Shown: one piece after another, positions 43,038 to 52,178 of the stretch
How positions within the stretch are numbered: position 1 is the stretch's first letter
Layout: each line of letters starts with the position of its first letter
Assembly: GCA_017938925.1 (NCBI GenBank)
Contig: JAGBAO010000013.1
Coordinates: 62,001 to 126,000 of the forward strand
Reading direction: 5' to 3'
Length of the DNA stretch: 64,000 nucleotides
Source of the DNA: Bacteroidales bacterium
GTDB lineage: Bacteria > Bacteroidota > Bacteroidia > Bacteroidales > UBA932
Made by a program: the position numbers and the translations under genes
The notes under the pieces: model-generated
The model's input: only the letters and a program-made list of their open reading frames with translations
Database searches by the model: none
What the model was told of the DNA's origin: nothing

Positions 43038-44351
43038 TTACTGACGGGTGATGCGGGCACCGAGGGCGTTAAGACGCAGGTCTATGTCTTCGTATCCTCG
43101 GTCTATCTGATCGATGTTACTGATCACACTGGTTCCCTTGGCAGACATCGCTGCAATCAGAAGGGCGATACCTGCACGGATATCAGGAGATGACATCTTT
43201 CCGGCACGGAGCTGATAACGGTGATCGTGACCGATGACGACAGCCCTGTGAGGATCGCAGAGAATTATCTGAGCACCCATATCTATGAGCTTGTCCACAA
43301 AGAAGAGACGGCTCTCGAACATCTTCTGGTGGATCAGCACACTTCCCTTGCACTGGGTGGCGGTCACAAGCATCACGCTCAGCAGGTCAGGAGAAAGTCC
43401 CGGCCACGGAGCGTCAGCCACATTAAGGATTGAACCGTCCAGGAACGAATCGATCACATAGCTCTCCTGCTCAGGGACAAAGATATCGTCTCCCCTTCTT
43501 TCAAGATTGATTCCCAGTCTGCGGAACGCCTCAGGGATCATTCCAAGTTCATCGTAGGCCACATCCTTGATGGTGATCGAACTGCGGTTCATTGCTGCAA
43601 GGGCGATGAAGGATCCGATCTCGATCATGTCAGGGAGGATAGTGTGCTCAGTCCCTCCCAGTCTTTCCACTCCGGTGATTGTGAGCAGATTTGAGCCTAT
43701 GCCCTCAATCTTAGCTCCCATACGCACCAGCATGCGGCAGAGCTGCTGCACATATGGCTCGCAGGCTGCATTGTAGATGGTTGTGACGCCCTTTGCGAGA
43801 CAGGCGGCCATCACGATGTTTGCTGTACCTGTGACAGAAGCCTCATCCAGAAGCATATACTTTCCTGAAAGAGTCTTCCCTTCCGGAACATGAAGATAGA
43901 AGGCCTTCTTGTCGTGGTCATACTCCTGAGCTGCTCCGAGGTTCATGAAACCGAGGATATGGGTATCCACCCTGCGGCGGCCGATCTGGTCTCCACCCGG
44001 CTTAGGAAAATAAGCCCTTCCAAAACGAGCCAGAAGCGGTCCCACGACCATCACCGAGCCGCGGAGCTTGGCACATTTCGCCACGAAGTCAGCACTTGCG
44101 ACATATTCCGTGTCGATAGCATCAGCCTTGAAGGTATAGACGCCCTTATCGTGCCTTGTCACCTTCACTCCCATGCCTTCGAGAAGCAGGATGAGATTCT
44201 TCACATCCAGGATCTCAGGAATATTTGATATGGTGACCTCCTCTCCAGTAAGGAGCACGGCACTGATGACTTCAAGCGCCTCATTTTTCGCTCCCTGCGG
44301 TCTGATTGCTCCACTTAGCTTATGTCCGCCTTCTACAATGAATGAACTCAT
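43038..44351 (-). CDS. murA: UDP-GlcNAc 1-carboxyvinyltransferase with Asp at the catalytic-Cys position
   Basis: It is the first committed enzyme of peptidoglycan synthesis, adding enolpyruvate from PEP to UDP-GlcNAc. The 437-residue EPSP-synthase fold starts MSSFIVEGGHKLSGAIRPQG with the conserved Lys/Asn (AKNEAL). The active-site loop reads FPKPGGDQIGRRRVD, so residue 121 is Asp where E. coli has Cys115, the residue attacked by fosfomycin. Other conserved parts (PDMIEIGSFIALAA, GAQIILCDPHRAVV, RAGIALLIAA) are intact. The Asp form is known to be active and intrinsically fosfomycin-insensitive in other bacteria. murB is 11 nt upstream in the same operon. Confidence 0.93.
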   Translation of the reverse strand: MSSFIVEGGHKLSGAIRPQGAKNEALEVISAVLLTGEEVTISNIPEILDVKNLILLLEGMGVKVTRHDKGVYTFKADAIDTEYVASADFVAKCAKLRGSVMVVGPLLARFGRAYFPKPGGDQIGRRRVDTHILGFMNLGAAQEYDHDKKAFYLHVPEGKTLSGKYMLLDEASVTGTANIVMAACLAKGVTTIYNAACEPYVQQLCRMLVRMGAKIEGIGSNLLTITGVERLGGTEHTILPDMIEIGSFIALAAMNRSSITIKDVAYDELGMIPEAFRRLGINLERRGDDIFVPEQESYVIDSFLDGSILNVADAPWPGLSPDLLSVMLVTATQCKGSVLIHQKMFESRLFFVDKLIDMGAQIILCDPHRAVVIGHDHRYQLRAGKMSSPDIRAGIALLIAAMSAKGTSVISNIDQIDRGYEDIDLRLNALGARITRQ

Positions 44352-44362
44352 AGGTTATAGTT

Positions 44363-45469
44363 TTATATGTGATCGACCTCCGGATGAAGTCCGACTCCGA
44401 ATTTATTCTTTACTGATTCAATGATACGGCGTTCCAGGCCGATGATCTCTTCGGGATATGCATCTCCCGTGAAGTTGACCAGCACGAGGGGCTGCTTGTC
44501 CCAGACTGCCGCTCCACCGCTGCGACGGCCCTTCCAGCCGCACTGCTCTATCATCCAGGCTGCGGGGACTTTTACCATTCCGTCAGGCAAGTCATAATGC
44601 GGCACCTTGTAGTCGGAACCGAATTCTTCCTTTGCCGCAGTCTCGATCTTGATGAACTGCTCCATCGGCACTACAGGATTCTTGAAGAAACTGCCTGCAC
44701 TGCCTACAACCGACGGCTCCGGAAGCTTTTCCTGCCTGATCTTGATTATCACTTTCCTGATTAGCGCCGGAGTCAAAGCATTCTCGTCAGAGTTGTCCTT
44801 TCGCTCGAAATGACTATATACTGCATCCTTCAGATGCCCATAGTCCAGTTTCGGCTGAGCCTCACGACTCAATGCAAACACCACATGGGTAACTACATAC
44901 CGACCCTTGACCTCAGGATTCTTGAAGATGGAATCGCGGTATCCGTATCCGCATTCGCTCACATCGAACTTGACGAATTCCTCTTCGAGAGTATCGTAGC
45001 AGTACACGGTTCGGATCACATCCTTGACCTCGACTCCGTATGCTCCGATGTTCTGAACAGCAGATGCTCCGACCTCTCCCGGGATATATGACAGATTCTC
45101 CACTCCCCAAAGGCCTTCCTTTGCCGCCCAGTCGCAGAAGTCGTCGAAGACTACGCCGGCGCCTACCGAGACCAGGACTGGGGGGAAAGATTCTTCGCTT
45201 CGCTCAGAATGGCAGGAGGAAGGCTCAGAATGACACTCATCCAGGATTTCGATGAAGTTGATCTTGGAATGCAGGACGGTACCTTTGAAATCTCCCGTGA
45301 AGAGGAGGTTGCTGCCGCCTCCGATGTGGAGCACCGGACGGGCAAGTTCAGAGAACTCTATATCCACAAGGTCAGCCACCGAATCATATTCCATGAAACA
45401 GCGTGCCTTCACCTTCATTCCGAAGGTGTTCATCTTCGTGAGGTCTTTATAATACTCTGTCCTGATCAT
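44363..45469 (-). CDS. murB: UDP-N-acetylenolpyruvoylglucosamine reductase with RSEES insertion
   Basis: It is the FAD enzyme that reduces the enolpyruvyl group to make UDP-MurNAc. The 368-residue type I MurB has the FAD-binding VLHIGGGSNLLF, GVENLSYIPGEVGASAVQNIGAYG, the catalytic Ser in VGSAGSFFKNP and the C-terminal Glu region. Between residues of the FAD domain (about 75-92) there is an extra piece, CHSEPSSCHSERSEES, which corresponds to the dispersed repeat at 45188-45238. It falls in a surface loop, so the enzyme may still fold. It is directly upstream of murA. Confidence 0.9.
   Translation of the reverse strand: MIRTEYYKDLTKMNTFGMKVKARCFMEYDSVADLVDIEFSELARPVLHIGGGSNLLFTGDFKGTVLHSKINFIEILDECHSEPSSCHSERSEESFPPVLVSVGAGVVFDDFCDWAAKEGLWGVENLSYIPGEVGASAVQNIGAYGVEVKDVIRTVYCYDTLEEEFVKFDVSECGYGYRDSIFKNPEVKGRYVVTHVVFALSREAQPKLDYGHLKDAVYSHFERKDNSDENALTPALIRKVIIKIRQEKLPEPSVVGSAGSFFKNPVVPMEQFIKIETAAKEEFGSDYKVPHYDLPDGMVKVPAAWMIEQCGWKGRRSGGAAVWDKQPLVLVNFTGDAYPEEIIGLERRIIESVKNKFGVGLHPEVDHI
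45188..45238. repeat. RSEES-type dispersed repeat inside murB
   Basis: GATTCTTCGCTTCGCTCAGA, then AATGGCAGGAGGAAGGCTCA and GAATGACA, a unit and a half of the repeat. Translated on the - strand it gives two CHSE-type units. Relatives lie at 47880 and 37801. Confidence 0.75.
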
Positions 45470-45539
45470 AGCTATCCTTCATTCCACTGTGTCACTTTTT
45501 GCACAAAAAACGTCACAGTCGTTCATAAAAAAGTTATCC

Positions 45540-45664
45540 GATGCATTAACGTCATCTTCGTTGCAGAAAAAATGGTCTATCTTTCTGCGACAATGCATCA
45601 AAACAGAACATTTTCATTGAAAACAGCAACCGTTGCAGAAAAATTGTGAAATTCTTCTGCAACG
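45540..45664 (-). repeat. two GTYGCAGAAA palindromes between metG and murB
   Basis: Palindrome 3: GATGCATT/AATGCATC at 45540-45547 and 45592-45599, with inner GTTGCAGAAA/TTTCTGCGAC. Palindrome 4: CGTTGCAGAA (45631-45640) with TTCTGCAACG (45655-45664), which lies 8 nt after the metG stop and could terminate metG. They share the core of the efp-side palindromes. Confidence 0.65.
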
Positions 45665-45671
45665 ATCGTCT

Positions 45672-47837
45672 CTAACCGATCTCAGCGCCGTTGCAGAGGG
45701 TCTCGGCAGGGGTTATGAAACGCATCTTGCCGTCGTTCTGACGCGCCATGAGGATCATTCCCTTGGACTCGATGCCACGGATCTTGCGTGGAGCGAGGTT
45801 GGCCAGGATGCATATCTGCTTACCTACCATCTCCTCCGGAGAGTACTGCTCAGCAATTCCTGAAACGATGACACGCTTGTCGATTCCGGTGTCGATGGTC
45901 AGTTTGAGGAGCTTGTCTGTCTTAGGGACGCGCTCTGCCTCGAGAACTGTCGCTGTGCGGATGTCCATCTTTCCGAAATCGTCGAAGGTGCACTCTTCCT
46001 TCTGAGGAGTAACGACAGCTGCCTCTGCTGCCTTCGCTGCAGCCTCACGCTCGGCACGGATAGTCTCAAGACGGGCGATCTGGCCGTCCACAACCTCATC
46101 CTCGATCTTAGAGAAAAGAAGGGTTGCAGGATTAAGCTGATGGCCGGCAGGGAGAAGCGACGCCTTTCCAAGGTCGTCCCATGACAGCACGATACCGTCA
46201 TATGAAACACCGGTATGAACCGCTGCTCCTTCGCCTGGAGTATATATATTTTCGCTTACCGAGCCCTCTTCACCGGCACGGTGGTCGGTTCCGGCAGCGA
46301 TTCCCACGTTAAGGATGCCACGCAGTTTCTCCGAAGAGAACGGGAGGAAAGGCTCGAATGCTATTGCAAGCGAAGCACATATCTGAAGGGAGACGTTCAG
46401 GATGGAAGCTGTTCTGTCCATATCTGTCTTTGCCACCTTCCATGGTTCTGTGTCAGTGAGATACTTGTTTCCAAGGCGTGCGATGTTCATCGCCTCCTTG
46501 AGGGCCTCACGGAACTTGTAACCGTCGAGATAGCGCTGCATCTCCTCCTTGAGAGGCTGGATCTGTGCGAGAGTCTCCGCATCGATCGCCTCAGGCTTGA
46601 GGTCAGCAGGGACACGTCCTTCGAAATACTTATGTGTGAGCACCACTGCACGGTTCACGAAGTTGCCGAGGATAGCCACGAGCTCGCTGTTGTTGCGTGA
46701 CTGGAAATCCTTCCATGAGAAGTCGTTGTCCTTGGTCTCCGGAGCATTGGCAGTCAGCACATAGCGGAGCACGTCCTCCTGACCCGGGAACTGCTCAAGA
46801 TATTCATGGAGCCATACGGCCCAGCCGCGTGATGTCGAGATCTTGTCGCCTTCGAGATTGAGGAACTCGTTTGCAGGGACATTGTCAGGAAGGATATAGC
46901 TTCCGTCTGCCTTGAGCATTGACGGGAACACGATGCAGTGGAAGACTATATTGTCCTTTCCTATGAAGTGCACGAGCTTCGTGTCCTCGCTCTTCCACCA
47001 CTTCTCCCAGCTCTGAGGGAGGAGTTCCTGAGTGTTCGAGATATATCCGATAGGGGCATCGAACCACACATAGAGGACCTTTCCGTCAGCACCTTCCACA
47101 GGCACAGGCACACCCCAGTTAAGGTCACGGCTCACGGCACGAGGCTGAAGGCCGCCGTCGATCCAGCTCTTGCACTGGCCATATACATTGCTTCTCCACT
47201 CCTTGTGTCCGTCGAGAATCCACTCCGACAGCCATCCTTCATACTGATCAAGAGGCAGGTACCAATGCTTTGTCTCCTTCTTGACAAGCTCGCCGCCGCT
47301 GAGAGCAGACTTAGGGTTGATGAGTTCGTCAGGACTGAGTGTCGCACCGCACTTCTCGCACTGGTCTCCATAGGCTCCCTCGGCACCGCAGCGCGGGCAG
47401 GTTCCTGTGATGTAACGGTCTGCGAGGAAGGTCCTGGTCTCCTCGTCGTAGTACTGCTCGCTCACCTTCTCGATGAACTTGCCCTCCTCATAGAGCTTCC
47501 TGAAGAAATCGGAAGCATTCTTATGATGGGTCTTTGAAGATGTACGCGAATATATGTCGAAATTGATTCCGAGTCCTGTGAACGAATCCTTGATGATCCT
47601 GTGATACCTGTCCACGATGTCCTGAGGAGTGCAGCCTTCCTTCTGAGCCTTGATGGTGATAGGCACACCGTGCTCATCGGAACCGCAGACATAGAGGACA
47701 TCCTCACCCCTCATCCTGAGGTACCTCACATAGATGTCTGCAGGCACATATACACCGGCCAGGTGGCCTATGTGCACAGGACCGTTCGCGTATGGGAGTG
47801 CGCAGGTCACCAGCGTTCTGTTGAATTTCTTTGTCAT
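45672..47837 (-). CDS. metG: methionyl-tRNA synthetase
   Basis: The 721-residue class I synthetase has the HIGH motif in [13 protein letters not shown], the zinc knuckle [18 protein letters not shown], and a KMSKS-type loop [11 protein letters not shown] (KISTS). It has an anticodon-binding domain and a C-terminal EMAP/Trbp111-like tRNA-binding domain ([19 protein letters not shown] ... [20 protein letters not shown]) that makes it a dimer in related enzymes. Length is normal for this form. It lies between dnaG and murB on the - strand. Confidence 0.95.
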   Translation of the reverse strand: MTKKFNRTLVTCALPYANGPVHIGHLAGVYVPADIYVRYLRMRGEDVLYVCGSDEHGVPITIKAQKEGCTPQDIVDRYHRIIKDSFTGLGINFDIYSRTSSKTHHKNASDFFRKLYEEGKFIEKVSEQYYDEETRTFLADRYITGTCPRCGAEGAYGDQCEKCGATLSPDELINPKSALSGGELVKKETKHWYLPLDQYEGWLSEWILDGHKEWRSNVYGQCKSWIDGGLQPRAVSRDLNWGVPVPVEGADGKVLYVWFDAPIGYISNTQELLPQSWEKWWKSEDTKLVHFIGKDNIVFHCIVFPSMLKADGSYILPDNVPANEFLNLEGDKISTSRGWAVWLHEYLEQFPGQEDVLRYVLTANAPETKDNDFSWKDFQSRNNSELVAILGNFVNRAVVLTHKYFEGRVPADLKPEAIDAETLAQIQPLKEEMQRYLDGYKFREALKEAMNIARLGNKYLTDTEPWKVAKTDMDRTASILNVSLQICASLAIAFEPFLPFSSEKLRGILNVGIAAGTDHRAGEEGSVSENIYTPGEGAAVHTGVSYDGIVLSWDDLGKASLLPAGHQLNPATLLFSKIEDEVVDGQIARLETIRAEREAAAKAAEAAVVTPQKEECTFDDFGKMDIRTATVLEAERVPKTDKLLKLTIDTGIDKRVIVSGIAEQYSPEEMVGKQICILANLAPRKIRGIESKGMILMARQNDGKMRFITPAETLCNGAEIG

Positions 47838-47879
47838 ATGTTGTTATATTTTTAAAATTTTTCTTCTCTATTCTATAAA

Positions 47880-47940
47880 GATCCTTCGCTTCGCTCAGGA
47901 TGACAACCGAGGGACGGCTCGGGATGACAGCCGAGGGCTA
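47880..47940. repeat. RSEES-type dispersed repeat downstream of dnaG
   Basis: GATCCTTCGCTTCGCTCAGG, ATGACAACCGAGGGACGG, then CTCGGGATGACAGCCGAGGG. It is the same repeat family as in murB and ends right at the dnaG stop codon. The gap between metG and dnaG holds nothing else. Confidence 0.75.
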
Positions 47941-50055
47941 TACCCTTCCCAGTTCGTTGTTCAGGCGGGTGCGGGCCTTGCTGTATTCCGAGATCTTCAT
48001 CAGGAGGTCCAGCTGAGCCGTCTCGTCTGTCGCTGAAGACAGCTCTGCCGTCAGTTTCTTCAGAAGCTGCTCCACCCTCTTGCACTGGTAGGTCATCAGA
48101 GTCTTAGGCACGAACTGAACGAGCCTTGTGGCTGTCGCCGTCAGAGACTGCTCATAGTTCTTCACAGTTATCTGATATTTCTCTATCAGGAGTTCTCTCG
48201 CAACTGCCGACACCTGTCCGTCCATGCTGTTGAGAAGGCGTGTCTGGATCTGTTCCTGACTCAGTCCTTCGTCATACATCGCGAAATACTCATCATAGAC
48301 CTTTCTATATGACAGATTCTCGAATCCCACCTCATCTTCAGCAAGGATTCCGTCTATGAATTCCGCAACATTCAGCACCTCTCCCTCAACATAGAACTTG
48401 GAATCCCTGTCAAATTCCAGAGGCGTACATCCGTCCTCCAGAATGAACTTCAGGAGATCCCTCTCACACGGCTCCAGATACGGGTCATTGACAAGTATGC
48501 CACTTTGCTGAACCTGTGGACCGGCAGAAGGTGCATAATCTGCTTCTTCCTGATCCATAGGCATATAGTCCCCTTCAGGTCCCGGAATGTAATCATCCGG
48601 CATCGGAGGCATATACCTGTCATCCTGAACTGGAGGGACGGCCTCAGAAGTGGCCTGAGACACCGGATACTGTTCCCTCCTCACATATCCTGCCGCACTC
48701 CCCTGTCTGGCCCGGGCGGCTTCCCGCTCCGCCTGCTTCCTGTCCGCCAGGATCATCTCGTTTCGGGAACGGGTGACCCTGTCCGTAAGTATCTGCTCGT
48801 CAATTCCGAACTTGTCAGCACAGCTCTTCACATATACGGCACGGATTACCGCATCGGGAATCAGCGCAATCGTGTCAGCTACATCGTTTATAAGGTTGGC
48901 CTTCTTCAACGGATCACCACCGGCTTCTCCCAGAAGAAGGTCTGTCTTGAACCCGATGAAATCCTGTTCGTTCTGGAATATATAGTCCTGAACCTGCTCC
49001 AGAGTGTGTCTGCGCGCAAAATCATCCGGATCCATTCCGTCCGGAAGAAGCACGATCTTCACATTGAGCCCTTCCTTCAGCACGAGGCCGATTCCCCTGA
49101 GGGCGGCCTTGATTCCGGCTCCGTCACCGTCATATATGATGGTCACGTTATTGGTGAACTTGCGGATCAGACGGATCTGTTCGACAGTGAGCGAGGTGCC
49201 GCTGGAAGCCACCACGTTGGTGATGCCCAGCTGGTGCATCGAAAGAACGTCAAGATATCCCTCGACCAGGATACACTTGTCCTGACGGGCTATCTCGTTC
49301 TTCGCGAAATATATTCCGTATAGGGAACGGCTCTTGACATATATTTCCGTCTCCGGAGAATTGACATATTTGGCTACCGACTTGTCTGTCCTGAGGGTCC
49401 TTCCACCGAAGGCTATGATGCGGCCGCTCACGGAATGGATCGGGAACATCACCCTGTCGTAGAAACGGTCCACAAGACGTCCGTCGTCATATTTGATGCT
49501 CAGACCTGTCTCGACAAGGAATTCCTCCTTATATCCTGCTGCACGGGCCGCCTCCGAAAGAGCCTTGCGGGTGACGGGAGACCAGCCGAGCCCATATTTC
49601 CTGATGGTCTCGTCCTCTAGACCGCGGCTCTTGAAATACTGGTACGCAATCGCCTGACCGTCAGGAGTCTGCATGCTTTCCTGGAAGAACTTTCCAGCAT
49701 ATTCAGACACAAGGTACAAACTTTCGCTACGCTGCCTCTTCGCTATTTCTTCCGCCGTCTCCTCCTTCTCTACAACTTCGATATTATACTTTTTGGCAAG
49801 ATATTTCAGAGCCTCGGTATATGACATGTTCTCATGTTCCATCACGAAACCCACTGCCGTACCTGACTTTCCGCAGCCGAAGCACTTGTATATACCTTTT
49901 GAAGCGGAGACCGAGAACGAAGGAGTCTTCTCGTTATGGAACGGACAGCACGCGATATGGTTGGCTCCGCGCTTCTTCAAAGTCACGAAGTCACTCACCA
50001 CATCCACGATCTGGGCGGTGTCCAATATCCTGTTCACTGTCTCCTGAGGAATCAT
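47938..50055 (-). CDS. dnaG: DNA primase
   Basis: It makes RNA primers at the replication fork. In 705 residues it has the CHC2 zinc finger (CCPFHNEKTPSFSVSASKG, then YKCFGCGKSGTA), the TOPRIM-containing core (VEGYLDVLSMHQLGI, NVTIIYDGDGAGIKAALRG, PDGMDPDDFARR) and a C-terminal helicase-binding domain ending in KARTRLNNELGRV. A Pro/Tyr/Met-rich linker (about 470-520) joins core and tail. The upstream DUF308 gene ends at its start codon, so both are one transcript. Confidence 0.94.
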   Translation of the reverse strand: MIPQETVNRILDTAQIVDVVSDFVTLKKRGANHIACCPFHNEKTPSFSVSASKGIYKCFGCGKSGTAVGFVMEHENMSYTEALKYLAKKYNIEVVEKEETAEEIAKRQRSESLYLVSEYAGKFFQESMQTPDGQAIAYQYFKSRGLEDETIRKYGLGWSPVTRKALSEAARAAGYKEEFLVETGLSIKYDDGRLVDRFYDRVMFPIHSVSGRIIAFGGRTLRTDKSVAKYVNSPETEIYVKSRSLYGIYFAKNEIARQDKCILVEGYLDVLSMHQLGITNVVASSGTSLTVEQIRLIRKFTNNVTIIYDGDGAGIKAALRGIGLVLKEGLNVKIVLLPDGMDPDDFARRHTLEQVQDYIFQNEQDFIGFKTDLLLGEAGGDPLKKANLINDVADTIALIPDAVIRAVYVKSCADKFGIDEQILTDRVTRSRNEMILADRKQAEREAARARQGSAAGYVRREQYPVSQATSEAVPPVQDDRYMPPMPDDYIPGPEGDYMPMDQEEADYAPSAGPQVQQSGILVNDPYLEPCERDLLKFILEDGCTPLEFDRDSKFYVEGEVLNVAEFIDGILAEDEVGFENLSYRKVYDEYFAMYDEGLSQEQIQTRLLNSMDGQVSAVARELLIEKYQITVKNYEQSLTATATRLVQFVPKTLMTYQCKRVEQLLKKLTAELSSATDETAQLDLLMKISEYSKARTRLNNELGRV

Positions 50056-50688
50056 CTACTGCTCGTCAACCTTTTCGTAATCAACATCCTTCACATCCTG
50101 GACAGGTTCATCTTCCTGCTTTGTCCGACTCTTCTCCGGATACTTTATATCATATTCGTCTATCGCCTTCTTCATCTTCCATGAAGACAGGAGTTCTGAA
50201 ACTCCATAGACGATCAGGGCAGCTCCCGCGACGATTCCTATCGTCTCACCGATGAACGAAGGATTCACAAGAAGGAACATTCCGCAGAAAAGCACGATCA
50301 CCGGAAGGATGAAAGCCATGGCACCCACCTTCATCACGCGGTTCGCACTGGCAAGAGTGATAAGCTGGAAGATGCCGAAGCCAAGAAGAGCAAAGGCAAT
50401 CAGATACACAAGCAGGCCTGCAAAGAAACCCGGGAAAAGGAACAGCATAAGTCCGAGGAATATGTCCACTGCCGCATTTGTCCCCATCAGGGCAAACGTT
50501 CCATTCTGTCTGTTGCGATATCCGACTATCAGCGAAACCAGTCCTGATGCAACCAGAAAGGCTGCTATGATTCTTACAGCAAGGCTCAATGCATCAGTCT
50601 TGCTTACTACCATCACCACACCGATGGCAATGGCGGTCAAGGCCCTCAGAGGACCATTGAATCTGTTCTTGTATCCGAAAGTGATCAT
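50056..50688 (-). CDS. DUF308 (HdeD-like) membrane protein
   Basis: This is a 210-residue protein with six hydrophobic helices arranged as three hairpins (LRALTAIAIGVVMVV, VDIFLGLMLFLFPGFFAGLLV, FIGETIGIVAGAALIVYGV), the HdeD/DUF308 pattern. The C-terminal 45 residues are charged and disordered. HdeD is linked to acid resistance in E. coli, but that role should not be assumed here. It lies directly upstream of dnaG on the same strand with no gap. Confidence 0.8.
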   Translation of the reverse strand: MITFGYKNRFNGPLRALTAIAIGVVMVVSKTDALSLAVRIIAAFLVASGLVSLIVGYRNRQNGTFALMGTNAAVDIFLGLMLFLFPGFFAGLLVYLIAFALLGFGIFQLITLASANRVMKVGAMAFILPVIVLFCGMFLLVNPSFIGETIGIVAGAALIVYGVSELLSSWKMKKAIDEYDIKYPEKSRTKQEDEPVQDVKDVDYEKVDEQ

Positions 50689-50808
50689 ACTCTTTTCATT
50701 AATGGTTTACAGTATCCGCATGCAAAAACCGGACAGCATCAGCCGGGTTTTCCATAATCTGCAAAAATAAGAAATTTTCACTATTTTCGCGGTCCTTTTA
50801 GAGACAAT

Positions 50809-51630
50809 ATGACATTATTTGACAATCATAATCACAGTCAGTTTTCCTTTGACGGAAAGAGGACTTCCGTGGAGGCATCAGCAAAGTCTGCCGCCGCCCA
50901 GGGTCTGGGCGGTCTCGCTGTCACAGACCACTGCGACTTTTTCATACCACCGGTGAAGAAAATGCAGGGAAATGTGGTCCAGGAATGGTTCGACGTGGCT
51001 AAGCAGCAGGAAGAAATCACGCGGGTGCAGGCAATTGTTCCTGTCAAGATCCTCAAGGGAATAGAGATCGGAATGCATGAGGACTGCAGGGAAGAGATAA
51101 GGAAAGTGCTGGCAGACAACAGGTTCGACCAGGTGATAGCCTCTGTCCACTATCTGGATGACGTGGATCCGTACCAGGGGGAATATTACGACGGCAAGGA
51201 CTGGAAGGAGGCATACGGGAGATATCTGGAGACCATCTTCCGCGAAATGATCTGGCTTGGAGACTTCGACATAATGGGGCACTACGACTATATAGTCCGC
51301 TATGCTCCATATCCTCAGAACAGCATAAGATACAAGGACTTTGCCGACCTGTTCGACACGATGTTCACGTATCTGATACAGGAAGGCAAAGCCCTTGAAA
51401 TCAACACCAAAAGCTATCAGGGGTACCGCGGACGGGAAGTTCTTCTCGACAATGAGGTCCTGCTGCGCTACCGCGAACTCGGAGGTGAAATCCTGAGCCT
51501 TGGTTCTGACTCCCATGAACCGGAACGCGTGGGAGCTGACTTCGACCGCTTCGCCGCCCTGCTCAAATCCCTGGGCTTCCGCTGGAGCGCCCACTATGAA
51601 GAGCGCAGGCTGATTCAGCTGCCGTTGTAA
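50809..51630 (+). CDS. PHP-family histidinol-phosphatase-like protein
   Basis: This is a 273-residue PHP-domain metal phosphoesterase: DNHNHSQFSFDGK at the N terminus, VTDHCDFF, LKGIEIGMHEDC, ASVHYLDDVD, MGHYDYIVR and GSDSHEPERVG supply the usual trinuclear metal ligands. This is the HisK/HisJ histidinol-phosphatase type of the last-but-one step of histidine synthesis. No other his gene is in the window, so a general phosphatase is the alternative. It ends in a terminator shared with the convergent DUF3127 gene. Confidence 0.82.
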   Translation: MTLFDNHNHSQFSFDGKRTSVEASAKSAAAQGLGGLAVTDHCDFFIPPVKKMQGNVVQEWFDVAKQQEEITRVQAIVPVKILKGIEIGMHEDCREEIRKVLADNRFDQVIASVHYLDDVDPYQGEYYDGKDWKEAYGRYLETIFREMIWLGDFDIMGHYDYIVRYAPYPQNSIRYKDFADLFDTMFTYLIQEGKALEINTKSYQGYRGREVLLDNEVLLRYRELGGEILSLGSDSHEPERVGADFDRFAALLKSLGFRWSAHYEERRLIQLPL

Positions 51631-51659
51631 GGAATGCAGGATGCTCCTGATGCCATATA

Positions 51660-51698
51660 AAAAGGGTCCGAAAGCCTCATCGGTTTTCGGACCCTTTT
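51660..51698. terminator. bidirectional terminator
   Basis: A 14-bp perfect stem (AAAAGGGTCCGAAA 51660-51673 with TTTCGGACCCTTTT 51685-51698), with A- and T-runs at the ends, between convergent stops at 51630 and 51712. Confidence 0.85.
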
Positions 51699-51711
51699 AT
51701 TTCCGTGTGAA

Positions 51712-52176
51712 CTAGAACGGGAGATCGTCCTCAGAAAGCGGAGCACTCAGGTCGTCTGCTGACGGCATCGGAGTGCCTGTAGGCGCCGCATAGCTTCCTG
51801 CAGACTGGGCGTAGTCATATCCGCCCTGCTGAGGTGCTGCCGGTGCTCCGGTATATCCTGCTCCACCTGCCACGGCTCCGGCATACTGAGCTGCTTCTCC
51901 AGCAGGCTCTATACGCCAGGCTCTGACGTCAGTGTACCATCTTCCGTTGTATTCACGGCTGCTCAAGTTGAAGGAAACCTTGACCTTGTCGCCGACCTGG
52001 TACTTGTCCAGTTCCCTGACCTTGTCCTCTCCCCAGACATTCATGCACACCTGGGTCGGAAAATTTCCTTCCTGATACTCGAATATAAACTCCTGCTTTG
52101 ACCACGCACCCCTCGCGGATGTGCCTGTCTGAACATTCAGTTTGCGGGCAATCCTGCCCTCGAGTTCAAGAGCCAT
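51712..52176 (-). CDS. DUF3127 OB-fold protein with an SSB-like C-terminal tip
   Basis: This is 154 residues. Residues 1-95 match DUF3127: WSKQEFIFEYQEGNFPTQVCM, then DKYQVGDKVKVSFNLSSREY and GRWYTDVRAWRIEP, an OB-like fold found in Bacteroidota. A Gly/Ala/Tyr/Pro-rich linker follows, and the chain ends LSAPLSEDDLPF. That acidic DDLPF tip is the SSB-type signature that recruits replication and repair proteins. The same layout (OB fold, linker, tip) suggests a single-strand-binding-like role, which is inferred. It starts 2 nt after the FKBP gene. Confidence 0.82.
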   Translation of the reverse strand: MALELEGRIARKLNVQTGTSARGAWSKQEFIFEYQEGNFPTQVCMNVWGEDKVRELDKYQVGDKVKVSFNLSSREYNGRWYTDVRAWRIEPAGEAAQYAGAVAGGAGYTGAPAAPQQGGYDYAQSAGSYAAPTGTPMPSADDLSAPLSEDDLPF

Positions 52177-52178
52177 GA

